From positions 1 through 23,397 of the forward strand of contig MPUH01001123.1 in NCBI GenBank assembly GCA_001970955.1: a stretch of 23,397 nt of DNA, given 5' to 3'. Position 1 is the first letter of the stretch. Each line of letters opens with the position of its first letter. Position numbers and translations under genes: made by a program. Source of the DNA: Stentor coeruleus (lineage: Eukaryota > Ciliophora > Heterotrichea > Heterotrichida > Stentoridae). The notes under the pieces were generated by a model, which did not search any database, was not told where the DNA came from, and worked only from the letters and a program-made list of their open reading frames with translations. This document shows positions 10,604 to 19,284 of the stretch, in pieces.

Positions 10604-12766
10604 CTAAAGGGTATTAGGATCATCTTCAAAGTGTTCACGTTGGACAATGCCATTAAACTCATCACGAATATTTTTAAACGCTTTATATGCATCCTTCTTC
10701 AGATATTCATAAATCTCAGGGTTATCCGACAAATAGTTTTCTTCAATTCTTGGGGGTTCTCTCTGCAATTCTTCAAGTTTTTCATCAAGCATCTTTAATA
10801 TATCCTTATAAACCTCATGAAAATGCACAAATACCAACATTTCATACCCAAGAGGAGTGTTTTCTAATAAATCAATAACTGCCCATCTCATATTTGCATA
10901 TAAAATTTCTAGTCTACACCATTCATTTTGAGGATGCCCACCAGCTAGTTGTTGATAAAAAGGATCTTCTCGTTTATTCAATATATTATTATCCATAAGT
11001 ACAGTGAAAATCTGATGCCCTACATCATATAAATCACTAGAATCCGGATTCCAATTATCTTCTCCTCTAGCAAAATATGTATTAAGCATCCCTAATTCAA
11101 TAAGCCCACTCTCTTTAATTCTAGGGTTCCATCTAATATCTTTGCAAATATCCTCATCTATTTTATCAGTATCTTTTTCTACAAGTTCATACTTTCCATT
11201 GCCTAACGATCTACAATAAACTCTTTTATTCCCTGTTCTCATATATAATTTCGGTGCATATTTCGGATAATTAAACGGAATAAGCATATCAAAATGATAA
11301 ATTCCATAAGCATATGGTGTTCCTTCTTTACCAGTAACAAGCAAATTACATTCAGTTCTATTAACAACAAATATAGCTAAAAATAGAGCTCCTTCTTTTT
11401 CACATTGCATATGTTTATATTGTTCTTTTAAACCTAAATCCCACTTTTCCTTAGCATGATAAGTTAAATCCCATGAATGAGGGAACATATGTCCTTTAAA
11501 CATTTCATCTTCTTCACTTACAAGTATAGTAAAAAATTTCAATTCTTTCCCATATTGAGATCTTATTCGTTTTTGTCTAGGTTTATTGAAATCAGCTGGT
11601 AAAAAACCATCTGCACCATTCATTCTTAGACCTCCTTGTATATTAAAATCCCCTGAGTCATAATTCTGAGTTTGAGGTTTTGGCTGTTTTTTCGGAATTT
11701 CCTTACCACAATTCTGAAAAGCTTCTTCAACACTTGCACAAGTAGTTGCACAAAGATTAGCTTTTTCTTCATCAACCCCAGCTTTCATAAGCTTAGATTT
11801 GATTTTATCAGGAATACTCTTAGGTTTTTTTTCTTTCTGGTCGCCTTCTTCTTCTTCTTTTTCATTTTCAGGTTGAGGTTTTTTCATTTTTTCAGGGTTC
11901 ATCAAAGGTTTACTTAGAACTTCTTCATACATTATCATTTTTAAAGGTGTTTTACCTTGTTTTTGAGGAACTATTCCATAAGCTCTACATTCTCCTTTTG
12001 GTAAATCTGATGTTATATACTTGCTAAAGTCAATAATTTGCATTTGGGGTTTAGATGGAAGTTTTGGAACGACAAAATCTTTGCGTTTTCTAAAAATTTC
12101 ATTTTTTTCCATAGGTTTTTGAACTTTTTTACTTTGTGCTTTAGTTTTTTTTGAATACGTTGAACTTGTATCTGCTGAGAAATTTCCTTCAAAACCTCTT
12201 CTATTTCCAATACTCCCAAGATCAGTAATTCCACCCATACCAGCCATATTCATTCCTCCAATACTTGTCATTCCACCTAAAGCTCCACCTCCTAAACTTG
12301 TTATTCCCCCAACATTTGAAAAACCACTATTTAAACTTGTAATACCACCACCACCTAAACCTCCTATACTTGCTATACCACCACCAAGACCTCCACTTAA
12401 ATCACCAAAATTCGGATTATCAAAACTTTGAAATCCTCCACTTTGAATACCACCCATACTTGATAAACCTCCTGACATTTGAAAACCACCTCCTGATTGG
12501 AATAATCCTGTTGATTGGGAACCTTCAAATGATGAAATATTTTGAGGATTTATACCACCTGAAGATTGGAATCCGGATAAGTTTGGTGAATGTGATGGCT
12601 GAGTTGAAGGATTAGAACTTGGATTTTCTTTTTTCATTTTTTGTTCTTCTAAACGTCTTATGATAAGGTCTTGGTCTTGAGTACCTTCCATAGCTTTAAA
12701 AATATCTTCGATATCGTAACCTGCTGCTTGGAGGTTGTTGAAAAGTTGGTCCATACTCACTGACAT
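10604..12766 (-). CDS. UBA / Gly-rich / inactive E2 (UBC-fold) protein with catalytic Cys replaced by Glu
   Basis: The protein is 720 aa in one exon. Residues 5-42 look like a UBA-type helical domain (LQAAGYDIEDIFKAM). Residues about 65-195 are a Gly/Ser/Met-rich low-complexity tract. A charged linker follows, with a second UBA-like segment near 319-352. Residues about 405-600 form a ubiquitin-conjugating fold: GTPYAYGIYHFDMLIPFNYP (482-501) is the E2 core, and RWNP plus LNTYFARGEDNWNP match the BIRC6/UBE2O-type E2s. In those enzymes the active-site Cys lies in G-K-V-C-L-S-x-L-N-T-W; here the line reads GLIELGMLNTY, putting Glu557 at the Cys position. The protein should therefore bind ubiquitin or partners rather than conjugate ubiquitin. 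The C-terminal helical tail ends EDDPNTL. Met5 is an alternative start. The role is inferred from the fold. Confidence 0.88.
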   Translation of the reverse strand: MSVSMDQLFNNLQAAGYDIEDIFKAMEGTQDQDLIIRRLEEQKMKKENPSSNPSTQPSHSPNLSGFQSSGGINPQNISSFEGSQSTGLFQSGGGFQMSGGLSSMGGIQSGGFQSFDNPNFGDLSGGLGGGIASIGGLGGGGITSLNSGFSNVGGITSLGGGALGGMTSIGGMNMAGMGGITDLGSIGNRRGFEGNFSADTSSTYSKKTKAQSKKVQKPMEKNEIFRKRKDFVVPKLPSKPQMQIIDFSKYITSDLPKGECRAYGIVPQKQGKTPLKMIMYEEVLSKPLMNPEKMKKPQPENEKEEEEGDQKEKKPKSIPDKIKSKLMKAGVDEEKANLCATTCASVEEAFQNCGKEIPKKQPKPQTQNYDSGDFNIQGGLRMNGADGFLPADFNKPRQKRIRSQYGKELKFFTILVSEEDEMFKGHMFPHSWDLTYHAKEKWDLGLKEQYKHMQCEKEGALFLAIFVVNRTECNLLVTGKEGTPYAYGIYHFDMLIPFNYPKYAPKLYMRTGNKRVYCRSLGNGKYELVEKDTDKIDEDICKDIRWNPRIKESGLIELGMLNTYFARGEDNWNPDSSDLYDVGHQIFTVLMDNNILNKREDPFYQQLAGGHPQNEWCRLEILYANMRWAVIDLLENTPLGYEMLVFVHFHEVYKDILKMLDEKLEELQREPPRIEENYLSDNPEIYEYLKKDAYKAFKNIRDEFNGIVQREHFEDDPNTL

Positions 12767-13155
12767 TTATTTATAGACTTTTTCATAAATGTGAATGATG
12801 AGGATTTTACGCTGGGTAAAGTTTGATAGGATTTGTTGGAAAAGGGTCTGATGCTTTTGGATAGAAAGTATTATTTGGTTTAATGTTAAACTAAATATAA
12901 TTTTTTTTATGCAGAAATATTAGTTGAACAATACTTGATTTAAATATAATACACAGGGTAGCATATACAATACAAAATATATCAATTCCTCAAAAACATT
13001 ATAATCCAAATCCCAAAGCCTATCTTTTTACCCACAAAAATCATCAATAACCTTATAAACTCTACCTATATCATCTAAAGCATCTTTATCAATATCATCT
13101 ATCAACCTAATTCAATATTTATTTATATATCTAAACCCAATAATTTCCAACATTC
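12767..13155. other. Spacer with upstream region of the E2-like gene and a possible relic
   Basis: Positions about 12780-12880 are G-rich on the plus strand, the upstream skew of the minus-strand E2-like gene. On the minus strand, 13136 down to 12920 reads MLEIIGFRYINKY, then TGA, then IRLIDDIDKDALDDIGRV...DDFCG, then TAA, then KDRLWDLDYNVFEEL. This looks coding-like but is interrupted and has no recognised family. It may be a relic or a small ORF with a nonsense codon. Confidence 0.3.
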
Positions 13156-13677
13156 TTAAAAATATCTATTTGCCAAAGGGGAGAGTCTTGCAGCACCATT
13201 AATAATATTATACCCCGAGTTCATTTTTGTATCTAAATTATTCATTCTCAATCCTTCTCTATATTTTTTCTCATCATCTCTTTTCCGAAGATAATGACCT
13301 TGTTCAGTCTGATCATAATCAAGGGTAATAACATTAAAAGCTTCACTTGGATTATTTTTCTGCCCAGCTCTCCATCGATTTCTTTTAATTTCAAGATTTT
13401 GAAGTGACCTTCTATAATCTTCTTCTACAGCTTGCCACCTTCCTGCATCTTTAAGAACATTAGCTTCACGTCTTTTCATATAAGATTCTTGTTTACGTTG
13501 AAACTCAGCTTGACGACGTTGACGTTCTTCTTCAATAAAATTAGTGTTAAAGTTGAAATTATTATCCCCAAAGACAACTGAAGATACACCTTCTTTTGAT
13601 TTTGCTGCAGAATACGATGGTCTTGTATCTCTTGATCTGATTTCTGAATAGTATGCGCCACCTGTTAATGGATTCAT
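13156..13677 (-). CDS. 173-aa charged coiled-coil protein, probably cytoskeletal or ciliary
   Basis: This is one exon from ATG to TAA. Residues about 47-115 are Arg/Lys/Glu/Gln-rich and predicted to be helical (EEERQRRQAEFQRKQESYM). A more ordered tail follows, NVITLDYD...GHYLRKRDDEKKYREG, ending SGYNIINGAARLSPLANRYF. The N-terminus carries Tyr/Ser-rich sequence and no signal peptide. This arrangement resembles small conserved proteins of protist cilia and basal bodies, but I cannot name the family. It lies 66 bp downstream of nothing but the divergent actin gene stop, on the same strand, which hints at a shared compartment only by proximity. Frame length and charged composition make it a secure gene. 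Confidence 0.8.
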   Translation of the reverse strand: MNPLTGGAYYSEIRSRDTRPSYSAAKSKEGVSSVVFGDNNFNFNTNFIEEERQRRQAEFQRKQESYMKRREANVLKDAGRWQAVEEDYRRSLQNLEIKRNRWRAGQKNNPSEAFNVITLDYDQTEQGHYLRKRDDEKKYREGLRMNNLDTKMNSGYNIINGAARLSPLANRYF

Positions 13678-13743
13678 TATAAATAATTAATGTTTTATAT
13701 ACTAATTTTTATGATATGATTATATAAAGATAAGAAGATAAAA

Positions 13744-14859
13744 TTAAAAACATTTTCTATGAACTATTGATGGCCCATACTCTTCATATTCATCTTTACT
13801 AATCCAATTTGATTCAAAACTTGATATCTTACTTAGTATAGACCCTCCTTTCCATACAGAATATTTTCTATCAGGATCATCTCTGACCCTAAGACTTAAT
13901 GATGTTGGGATTATTTTGTTAATTTCTCTAGTAATTCTCCCTTTAAGCCCTGGAAACATACTTGAACCTCCACTTAATATAAAATTCTCACAAAGAACTT
14001 TCCTTATATCCAAATCACTTCTCATAATACATTGATAAATCGCATCACCAACTCCACCTATATCCAATCCTATAAGATTAGGATTAAATAAACATTCTGG
14101 AGCTCTATACCTTTCATTTCCCAGTCTCAAAGATCTACCATCAGGTAATTCATAAAATGTTTCAATATCTGAATTTCTACTCTGTTCATCATTAAAATCC
14201 TCAGCAACATAGCATAATTGTTCTTTCATACGCCTGACAATTTCAATTTCAGCATTGCTTTTAAAATAATTTCCTGTTTCAGTAAGTAAATTTGCGAGAT
14301 AATTTGTAACATTCCTACCGCCAATATCAACTCTCATTATATTATGAACTAAACAATACCCTTCATAAACAGGGAGAATTTGAGTCACACCATCTCCAGA
14401 ATCATAAATCATTCCAGTAACTATTCCTGCTGAATATATAGGTAAAACAGCTTGAATAGCAGCATAAAATGCTTGAAAATTGAAACTTTCAAACATGATT
14501 TGGACCATTTTTTCCTTGTTTTCTTTAGGGTTTAATGGAGGTTCAGTAATAAGTAAAGGGTGTTCATGAGTTTGTATCCGTAGTATATCAGTAAATGTAT
14601 ATAACCATATTCTCTCCATATCATCCCAGTTTTTTATATACCCATTTTCGATTGGATAACTGAAACTTAAGAAACCTGTTGAACATAAAACTTCATCTCC
14701 TATATAGACTTCTTTAGTATCACTTTCAATGTATTTTTGCAAACGAGTATGACCAATTATAGTAGGGAAAACAGCTTTGGGGAAATCGCTGTCAGCTAAA
14801 CCTGCTTTACATATGCCAGAACCGTTGTCGACAATAACAGGAATTCCATAGTTGGACAT
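13744..14859 (-). CDS. Divergent actin (actin family, 371 aa)
   Basis: The protein is collinear with conventional actin over its full length and keeps the C-terminus GPSIVHRKCF. Nucleotide-binding elements are present: phosphate loop 1 DNGSGICKAG (11-20), loop 2 YDSGDGV (152-158) and SGGSSMFPG for the adenine side. Gln136, equivalent to the catalytic Gln137, is kept in AAIQAVLP. Two usual His residues are changed: the methylated His73 of YPIEHG is Asn72 in YPIENG, and His161 of DGVTH is Gln160 in DGVTQ. The DNase-loop region is divergent (HTRLQKYIESDTKEV). This points to a specialised actin paralogue rather than an Arp2, Arp3 or Arp1 orthologue. Filament formation and ATPase rate may differ from standard actin; that is inference. 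No intron is needed. Confidence 0.93.
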   Translation of the reverse strand: MSNYGIPVIVDNGSGICKAGLADSDFPKAVFPTIIGHTRLQKYIESDTKEVYIGDEVLCSTGFLSFSYPIENGYIKNWDDMERIWLYTFTDILRIQTHEHPLLITEPPLNPKENKEKMVQIMFESFNFQAFYAAIQAVLPIYSAGIVTGMIYDSGDGVTQILPVYEGYCLVHNIMRVDIGGRNVTNYLANLLTETGNYFKSNAEIEIVRRMKEQLCYVAEDFNDEQSRNSDIETFYELPDGRSLRLGNERYRAPECLFNPNLIGLDIGGVGDAIYQCIMRSDLDIRKVLCENFILSGGSSMFPGLKGRITREINKIIPTSLSLRVRDDPDRKYSVWKGGSILSKISSFESNWISKDEYEEYGPSIVHRKCF

Positions 14860-14881
14860 GTAAATATATAGACATTTTTAA

Positions 14882-14992
14882 CTAGGGCTTAACTTCAATA
14901 ATAAAGTTATTATCATCATAAATACCACTTGCTAACAAAGTTTCACCTTTAATAAAATCATTCAATTTATAAGAATAAAAATATAAAGGATT
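14882..14992 (-). other. Open 36-codon coding-like stretch between the actin and the small acidic gene
   Basis: The minus strand reads NPLYFYSYKLNDFIKGETLL followed by ASGIYDDNNFIIEVKP and TAG. It lies just past the stop of the 107-aa gene in another frame, so it could be a lost C-terminal extension of that gene, separated from it by a shift near the T8 run at 15000-15007 and by a TAA. No 15-16 nt GT...AG element joins the two. It may also be chance. Confidence 0.25.
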
Positions 14993-14997
14993 TTATG

Positions 14998-15321
14998 TTA
15001 AAAAAAACCCTTAAAATATAATGCATTAGTGATTAAACTTAGTTTTTTTTCAGGAGTATTAAAAGGCATTAGGAATACTTCTTCAGGGAACTCAGAAGAC
15101 TCAAGCCAGGCAAACTTCATAGGTGCTTCTTCATAAGAAATATTATCCATTTGTGGTGGCAGATCAATTTGATGCCCAAGTACCAAAAACTCACATTCTC
15201 TATAGCTAAAACTCTCATTAAAATCAGGTGGCGAACAAGGCATAGTAGGAAAACAATCAAAAAACTCTTCTTGGCTTTTAGAGAACTCCAACTCATCTCT
15301 TTTCTTAAGTTTCATCTTCAA
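14998..15321 (-). CDS. Small acidic protein of unknown function (107 aa)
   Basis: The frame runs ATG to TAA and encodes MKMKLKKRDELEF, an acidic Ser/Glu/Pro-rich middle (FDCFPTMPCSPPDFNES) and a hydrophobic end ALYFKGFF. There is no signal peptide, no membrane span and no motif I recognise. The stop follows a T8 homopolymer, and a coding-like stretch continues in another frame, so the true C-terminus may differ if the run length is wrong. It lies between the broken Myb gene and the actin gene, all on the minus strand. Confidence 0.55.
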   Translation of the reverse strand: MKMKLKKRDELEFSKSQEEFFDCFPTMPCSPPDFNESFSYRECEFLVLGHQIDLPPQMDNISYEEAPMKFAWLESSEFPEEVFLMPFNTPEKKLSLITNALYFKGFF

Positions 15322-15408
15322 CTTTTATATAAAAAAAAATCATATCCTCTTCAATTTATAAAAAAACCCACAATTCACCCAATAAGCACATTACCAAATA
15401 ATTGTAAA

Positions 15409-15779
15409 CTATGTTTTTTTTAACTGATCTCTTGTGCTATCAATACCTTTTACCAGCCTATACTGTTTTCTTAATGTAGAATAAAAGTGATTCTTTATAG
15501 AATTATCTGTTCTTCCAGCTAAGTAGTTTGAAATCTCAGCCCATTTATTGCCAATTTTCGCATGCATGGAAAAAAGTGTAATTTCTTCTTCTAAAGTCCA
15601 TATTTTTTATTTATCCCAGGATTAAGATGATTATGCGACCTTTCTCTACATTGTTTACCTGTTTTTATAGTATTTGAAAAAAGCTCATTAAACTTTTCTC
15701 CTATTATAGCCCATTGTTTAGTCCCATATTCCTCTATTAATTTCTTCATACTTTCATCTCCTTTACAAGTCCAAGGTCG
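15409..15779 (-). pseudogene. Broken R2R3-type Myb DNA-binding gene
   Basis: Two adjacent Myb repeats are readable on the minus strand in different frames. Repeat 2 (15779 to about 15609) reads RPWTCKGDESMKKLIEEYG..., QWAIIGEKF and KQCRERSHNHLNPG, with its third Trp replaced by Ser. Repeat 3 (about 15605 to 15409) reads IWTLEEEITLFSMHAKIGNK, WAEISNYLAGRTDNSIKNHF and ends before a TAG. The junction is the T6 run at 15603-15608 on the plus strand: one more base there would fuse the repeats in one frame, as in Myb proteins. A TAA lies just upstream of repeat 2 and no start codon precedes it. It is therefore either a 5'-truncated pseudogene or a gene damaged by homopolymer errors. Repeat identity itself is secure. 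Confidence 0.82.
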
Positions 15780-15939
15780 ACTTTATCCTTATGTAATTTG
15801 GAATTTTTAGTATAACTCGGACTTTTTTATGAGCCTGAGATACTAAAGGTATTTTATAAACAAATAATATGTGAATTTTAATAATTTGGAGATTATAAAA
15901 GTTATTAGGTTATGCTTTTTTATTGAGATTTTTTGGTTT

Positions 15940-17649
15940 TTATTTGGATAATGAAAAGTTTGGAGAAAATTTGAAGGATTTAGGGATTAGGAAGTTTCCT
16001 TGGTCGGTTTTTTGAAGTGGCTTTTGCGGTTTGGTTGACTTTTTTTTATTGGATTTTTTGGTTATTGATAGTTCTTGCTGACTGTGTAGGATTTCTTCGA
16101 GGTTGTTAAGATCGTATGATGAAAAAGTTGTTTGGGGAATTTTATTGGTTGGGTTTGTGTTTGATTCATCTTCTGGACCATCTGGAGGAGGGTCTTGTTG
16201 GATATTTGCCAGTTTTTGTAGGCTTGCGGCTGATTGGGTTGATGGGTTTTGAGGAAGTTTCGCTTTGGGTTTGAGGTTTTTTTGTTGAAAGGGCAGTTTT
16301 TGGATTTTTACAGGCTTTCTTTTGGGGAAGTGTCCTGAAATTTCTAACCAGAGTTTTTTTGCTGAGTTTAAATACATTATATATCTATCTTTATTCTCAG
16401 CAGGATACAATCTTTTAAACCCTCCCAAATTCCCCCTCTCCCACTTTTCTCTTACCTCAATAAACTCTAAAGCTCTGTCAATTTTTTCCTCCTTCGTTTC
16501 TTTACTACTCCCACAATACAAGCTTCTCCTTTCACCATCACCTCTTTTATTTTCACACATCCATTTTCTCTCTCTACTCCTCAATCCAAGTAATTGTAAA
16601 CTATCTTTAATAATCCTATGTTTAATTTTCCAATCTAAAGGACTATCAGTTGTAAAAGAAGGTGAATGATTTACTTCAAGTAATATAGGATTAAGTTTTT
16701 TATCTATAATAATATCAAAACCTAATAATTCAAAGCACATACTATTAGTAAAATCATCAGGTTGACAAGTTGAGTATATATAAGATAATGATGGTTGTAC
16801 AGAACATAAGGTTTTAAGTATTATATCTTCTATTTTATCTTTAAGTTCTTGTATATCTTGACCTTGACTTTCAAGATATTTATATGTTGATATTAAACTT
16901 CTCTTATGACCGATATTGTCTAAGTCAGGGTCAGAGTTGAATTGGAATTTCGGGTTAGTTTTATTAATGGCATAGTTGGTTAAATGCATACACATATTAG
17001 AAAAATTACTTTTTTTCGGACGTTTATATTTCTCGGTTGCTAGTCTTGTTAAACCATCTTCATGTAAATAAACTCGTAAAGGATTGCAACTGGTTACTAA
17101 AACGTAAATCCTTAAATCAAATTTTAGACCTTCTATTAAATAAGGATTTGTAAGATACTCTTGGATAACATACCTTTCACTTATGTTTATATCTTTCAAA
17201 CGTTTTATTAAAAATATTCCCCTTCCCTGACAAGAAGCTTCAGGTTTGACAATGAAAACATTTTTCCTGTTTAAATTTGGCTTGAAGTCTTTGTAATCTC
17301 CTGGAAGTACCCATGTTTTTGGGAAGAAGTTGTAGTCGTTTGGGAAAAGTTTTAGCATTTTGTTTAGGTTCCAAGCTAGGTAGTTTTTTTTACAGATCCC
17401 ATGCATCCCAGGAAAGTGGTTTATTTTTTGATAGTTTCGCATTTTAGAGAGTTTGTCAGTAGTTATGTAGTTATCAACCCAGGCTATATCCCAATCATCA
17501 TCATCTTCATCTTCTGTTGTTCGCCAGCCCAATGTTTCAACTACGACGTTATTTATTACTTCATATTTTGTATCTATAATATTGCAGATGATGTTTGCTT
17601 TCCGCAGTGAAGCTTTTTGTTGATCATGTTCTTGTAGGCTGGTAGACAT
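15940..17649 (-). CDS. Tubulin polyglutamylase, TTLL4/6/13-like
   Basis: This 569-aa, single-exon protein has the tubulin tyrosine ligase-like ATP-grasp domain at residues about 75-365. It shows INHFPGMHGICKKN (76-89), NFFPKTWVLP, IVKPEASCQGRGIF (ATP-binding, Lys135), KFDLRIYVLVTSC, HEDGLTRLATEKY, MHLTNYAINK and ELLGFDIIIDKKLNPILLEV followed by NHSPSFTTDSPLD, where Glu325 and Asn327 are metal ligands by family knowledge. These match polyglutamylases of the TTLL6/13 group rather than tyrosine ligase itself. The enzyme would add glutamate chains to tubulin tails in cilia or cortical microtubule fibres. The N-terminal 60 residues are acidic and poorly conserved. The C-terminal 170 residues are Lys/Pro/Gln-rich and likely disordered, perhaps a microtubule-binding tail. 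Confidence 0.94.
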   Translation of the reverse strand: MSTSLQEHDQQKASLRKANIICNIIDTKYEVINNVVVETLGWRTTEDEDDDDWDIAWVDNYITTDKLSKMRNYQKINHFPGMHGICKKNYLAWNLNKMLKLFPNDYNFFPKTWVLPGDYKDFKPNLNRKNVFIVKPEASCQGRGIFLIKRLKDINISERYVIQEYLTNPYLIEGLKFDLRIYVLVTSCNPLRVYLHEDGLTRLATEKYKRPKKSNFSNMCMHLTNYAINKTNPKFQFNSDPDLDNIGHKRSLISTYKYLESQGQDIQELKDKIEDIILKTLCSVQPSLSYIYSTCQPDDFTNSMCFELLGFDIIIDKKLNPILLEVNHSPSFTTDSPLDWKIKHRIIKDSLQLLGLRSRERKWMCENKRGDGERRSLYCGSSKETKEEKIDRALEFIEVREKWERGNLGGFKRLYPAENKDRYIMYLNSAKKLWLEISGHFPKRKPVKIQKLPFQQKNLKPKAKLPQNPSTQSAASLQKLANIQQDPPPDGPEDESNTNPTNKIPQTTFSSYDLNNLEEILHSQQELSITKKSNKKKSTKPQKPLQKTDQGNFLIPKSFKFSPNFSLSK

Positions 17650-18584
17650 TATGTAATGATTTTATACAATATATATTATGGATAATTTATTAATAGACTT
17701 TACCTTATTCATAGAAAATCTTTATAAGCAATTCTGATCTATATGTTTATTAAAAAGTTTTGACTTGTTTAACTTAAATTTATTACAATAAAGGTTTATT
17801 ATCATTAAGTAAATATTGCTGAATAATCAATACCTTATCCTAAAATTTTTATAGAATTTTTTAGACTATCATACAAAACAAAAAAAAATTCTGTTAATAA
17901 AATTTCTTTTCAAGTTATAATATACTTTATTTTTTAATTAAAAACTAATAAAATCAGCTTATTAGGTCTCAGTTGAAAGATTTCTTTTTGTAAGGTTTAT
18001 GAAGATATTTAATTTTTATGATGCTTGAAATCAATATTATGATTTTATTATATAAAAGTAGTTTAGATATAAATATTAATAGGATATTGAAGAAAAGTTT
18101 GATCCAAGTTAGATTATTAAATTTTCCCTGCATTTAAAATAAGTGAAGAAATACTCATTTGAAAAGTGATAATTTATTAATGTATCTCAAAAGCGATTGT
18201 TTTAAATTCGATAAAATCTTAAAGTAGTAAATATTTAATATTTTTATCATGATTATTTTCTTATAAAACATTGATAGCTTTTAATTTAAATAAAAAATAT
18301 GTGCATATATGTATTGGCAACAATTTTTATAGATGAAAATTTAGTAATATAATAGGCTTTGGAATAAGAATTTTAAACAGTCTACCATTATTTTATAGAG
18401 TATAATGATGAAACTAAATGATTAAATAAGAAAATAATCTTAGAGTTCGGCCTGTTTTTAAGATTTACATAAAGATAAGATGATTAGTTAGTTTATTATA
18501 TTTTAAACGAAGGACTTATACAAAAAGAAGATCAAAAGAAGTAATAAAATATAATAAATAAATGCTTAAATACTAAAAATATTA
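17650..18584. other. AT-rich spacer upstream of the TTLL gene
   Basis: I see no gene, structured RNA or ordered repeat here. The part nearest 17650 presumably holds the TTLL promoter. Confidence 0.5.
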
Positions 18585-18794
18585 TTAAGAAAGAAAATTA
18601 TTTTGTAAATTATAAATTTTTGATGTATAGGAAGAAGTTTCTTTATTAAAATAGTTAAAGATAGAAAGTGAAGAATAATCATCGATGTGATTAAGAGATG
18701 AAACAAATTTAACATCTAAATTATAAACGATAGATGGAGCTAGTATACAAATATTATTAGTTTCACTTCTAGAGTAAACTTTGATATCATAATA
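18585..18794 (-). other. 70-codon open frame without a start codon, possible gene relic
   Basis: Between TAA codons the minus strand stays open for 69 sense codons with coding-like composition, for example SETNNICILAPSIVYNLDV and SSLNHIDDYSSLSIF. There is no ATG at the 5' end and no recognised homology. It may be a decayed exon. The opposite strand here is not related to the kelch 3' end that the neighbouring repeat would predict. Confidence 0.3.
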
Positions 18795-18923
18795 TTAATA
18801 CTAATTATTCAAAAAAAATATAAATCATTCAGATAACGAAGCTAATTCACAGAGTATTATATACTAATTAACTTTTTCAAAAGATGTTTAAAAAAAAAAG
18901 ATTCAAAGCGTAGTTAGTCAAAT

Positions 18924-19002
18924 TTATCAGTACTTTAATGAGATTATATACAGAAAATGGCANTTATCAGTACTTTAATGAGATTATATACAGAAAATGG
19001 CA
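18924..19002. other. Probable assembly join: single N flanked by a perfect 39-bp direct repeat
   Basis: Positions 18924-18962 and 18964-19002 are identical, from TTATCAGTACTTTAATGAGA through to AAAATGGCA, with one N at 18963 between them. This is what results when two contigs with a short overlap are joined through a placeholder base. The local order and the length here should not be trusted. Confidence 0.85.
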
Positions 19003-19010
19003 TAGATATG

Positions 19011-19284
19011 GATTTTCGAAGAGTTTCTAAATTACTTTAAGTTTTACACTGTTGAATTATATAATAATTACTCAATCTGAGAGCAAATTTCACTATATTT
19101 TTCTTTTTTATCATTTTTTTATTTCCAGCATGTATCTCCTATCATAAAAATATAAGCTTAATATCACAAACAATAAAAGCATAAAAAGCACGCACTTTTC
19201 CAAATAGCCTTATAATTTTTCCTAAAAATAATTCAATAAAATCAGTATTTTTTGTTTATCATCACAAATAGCACACAGTAAATC
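19011..19284 (+). repeat. Long dispersed direct repeat, upstream copy
   Basis: This segment matches 23111-23397. Shared blocks include AGAGTTTCTAAATTA, CAAATTTCACTA, AATATCACAA, AATAGCCTTATAATTTTTCC and ATCACAAATAGCACACAGT. Small indels separate the copies. It ends about 220 bp before the kelch start codon, so it belongs to the upstream region of that gene. Similarity probably begins earlier, near TATCAG at 18966. Confidence 0.88.

Noticed and set aside
12013-12615. Extra frames (73 and 81 codons) within the Gly-rich tract of the E2-like gene
   Set aside because: Products of the repetitive Gly/Ser-codon composition in other frames.
15644-15658. GTAAACAATGTAGAG as a 15-nt intron in the Myb gene
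   Set aside because: It encodes the conserved KQCRE of Myb repeat 2, so it is coding sequence that happens to have GT...AG ends.
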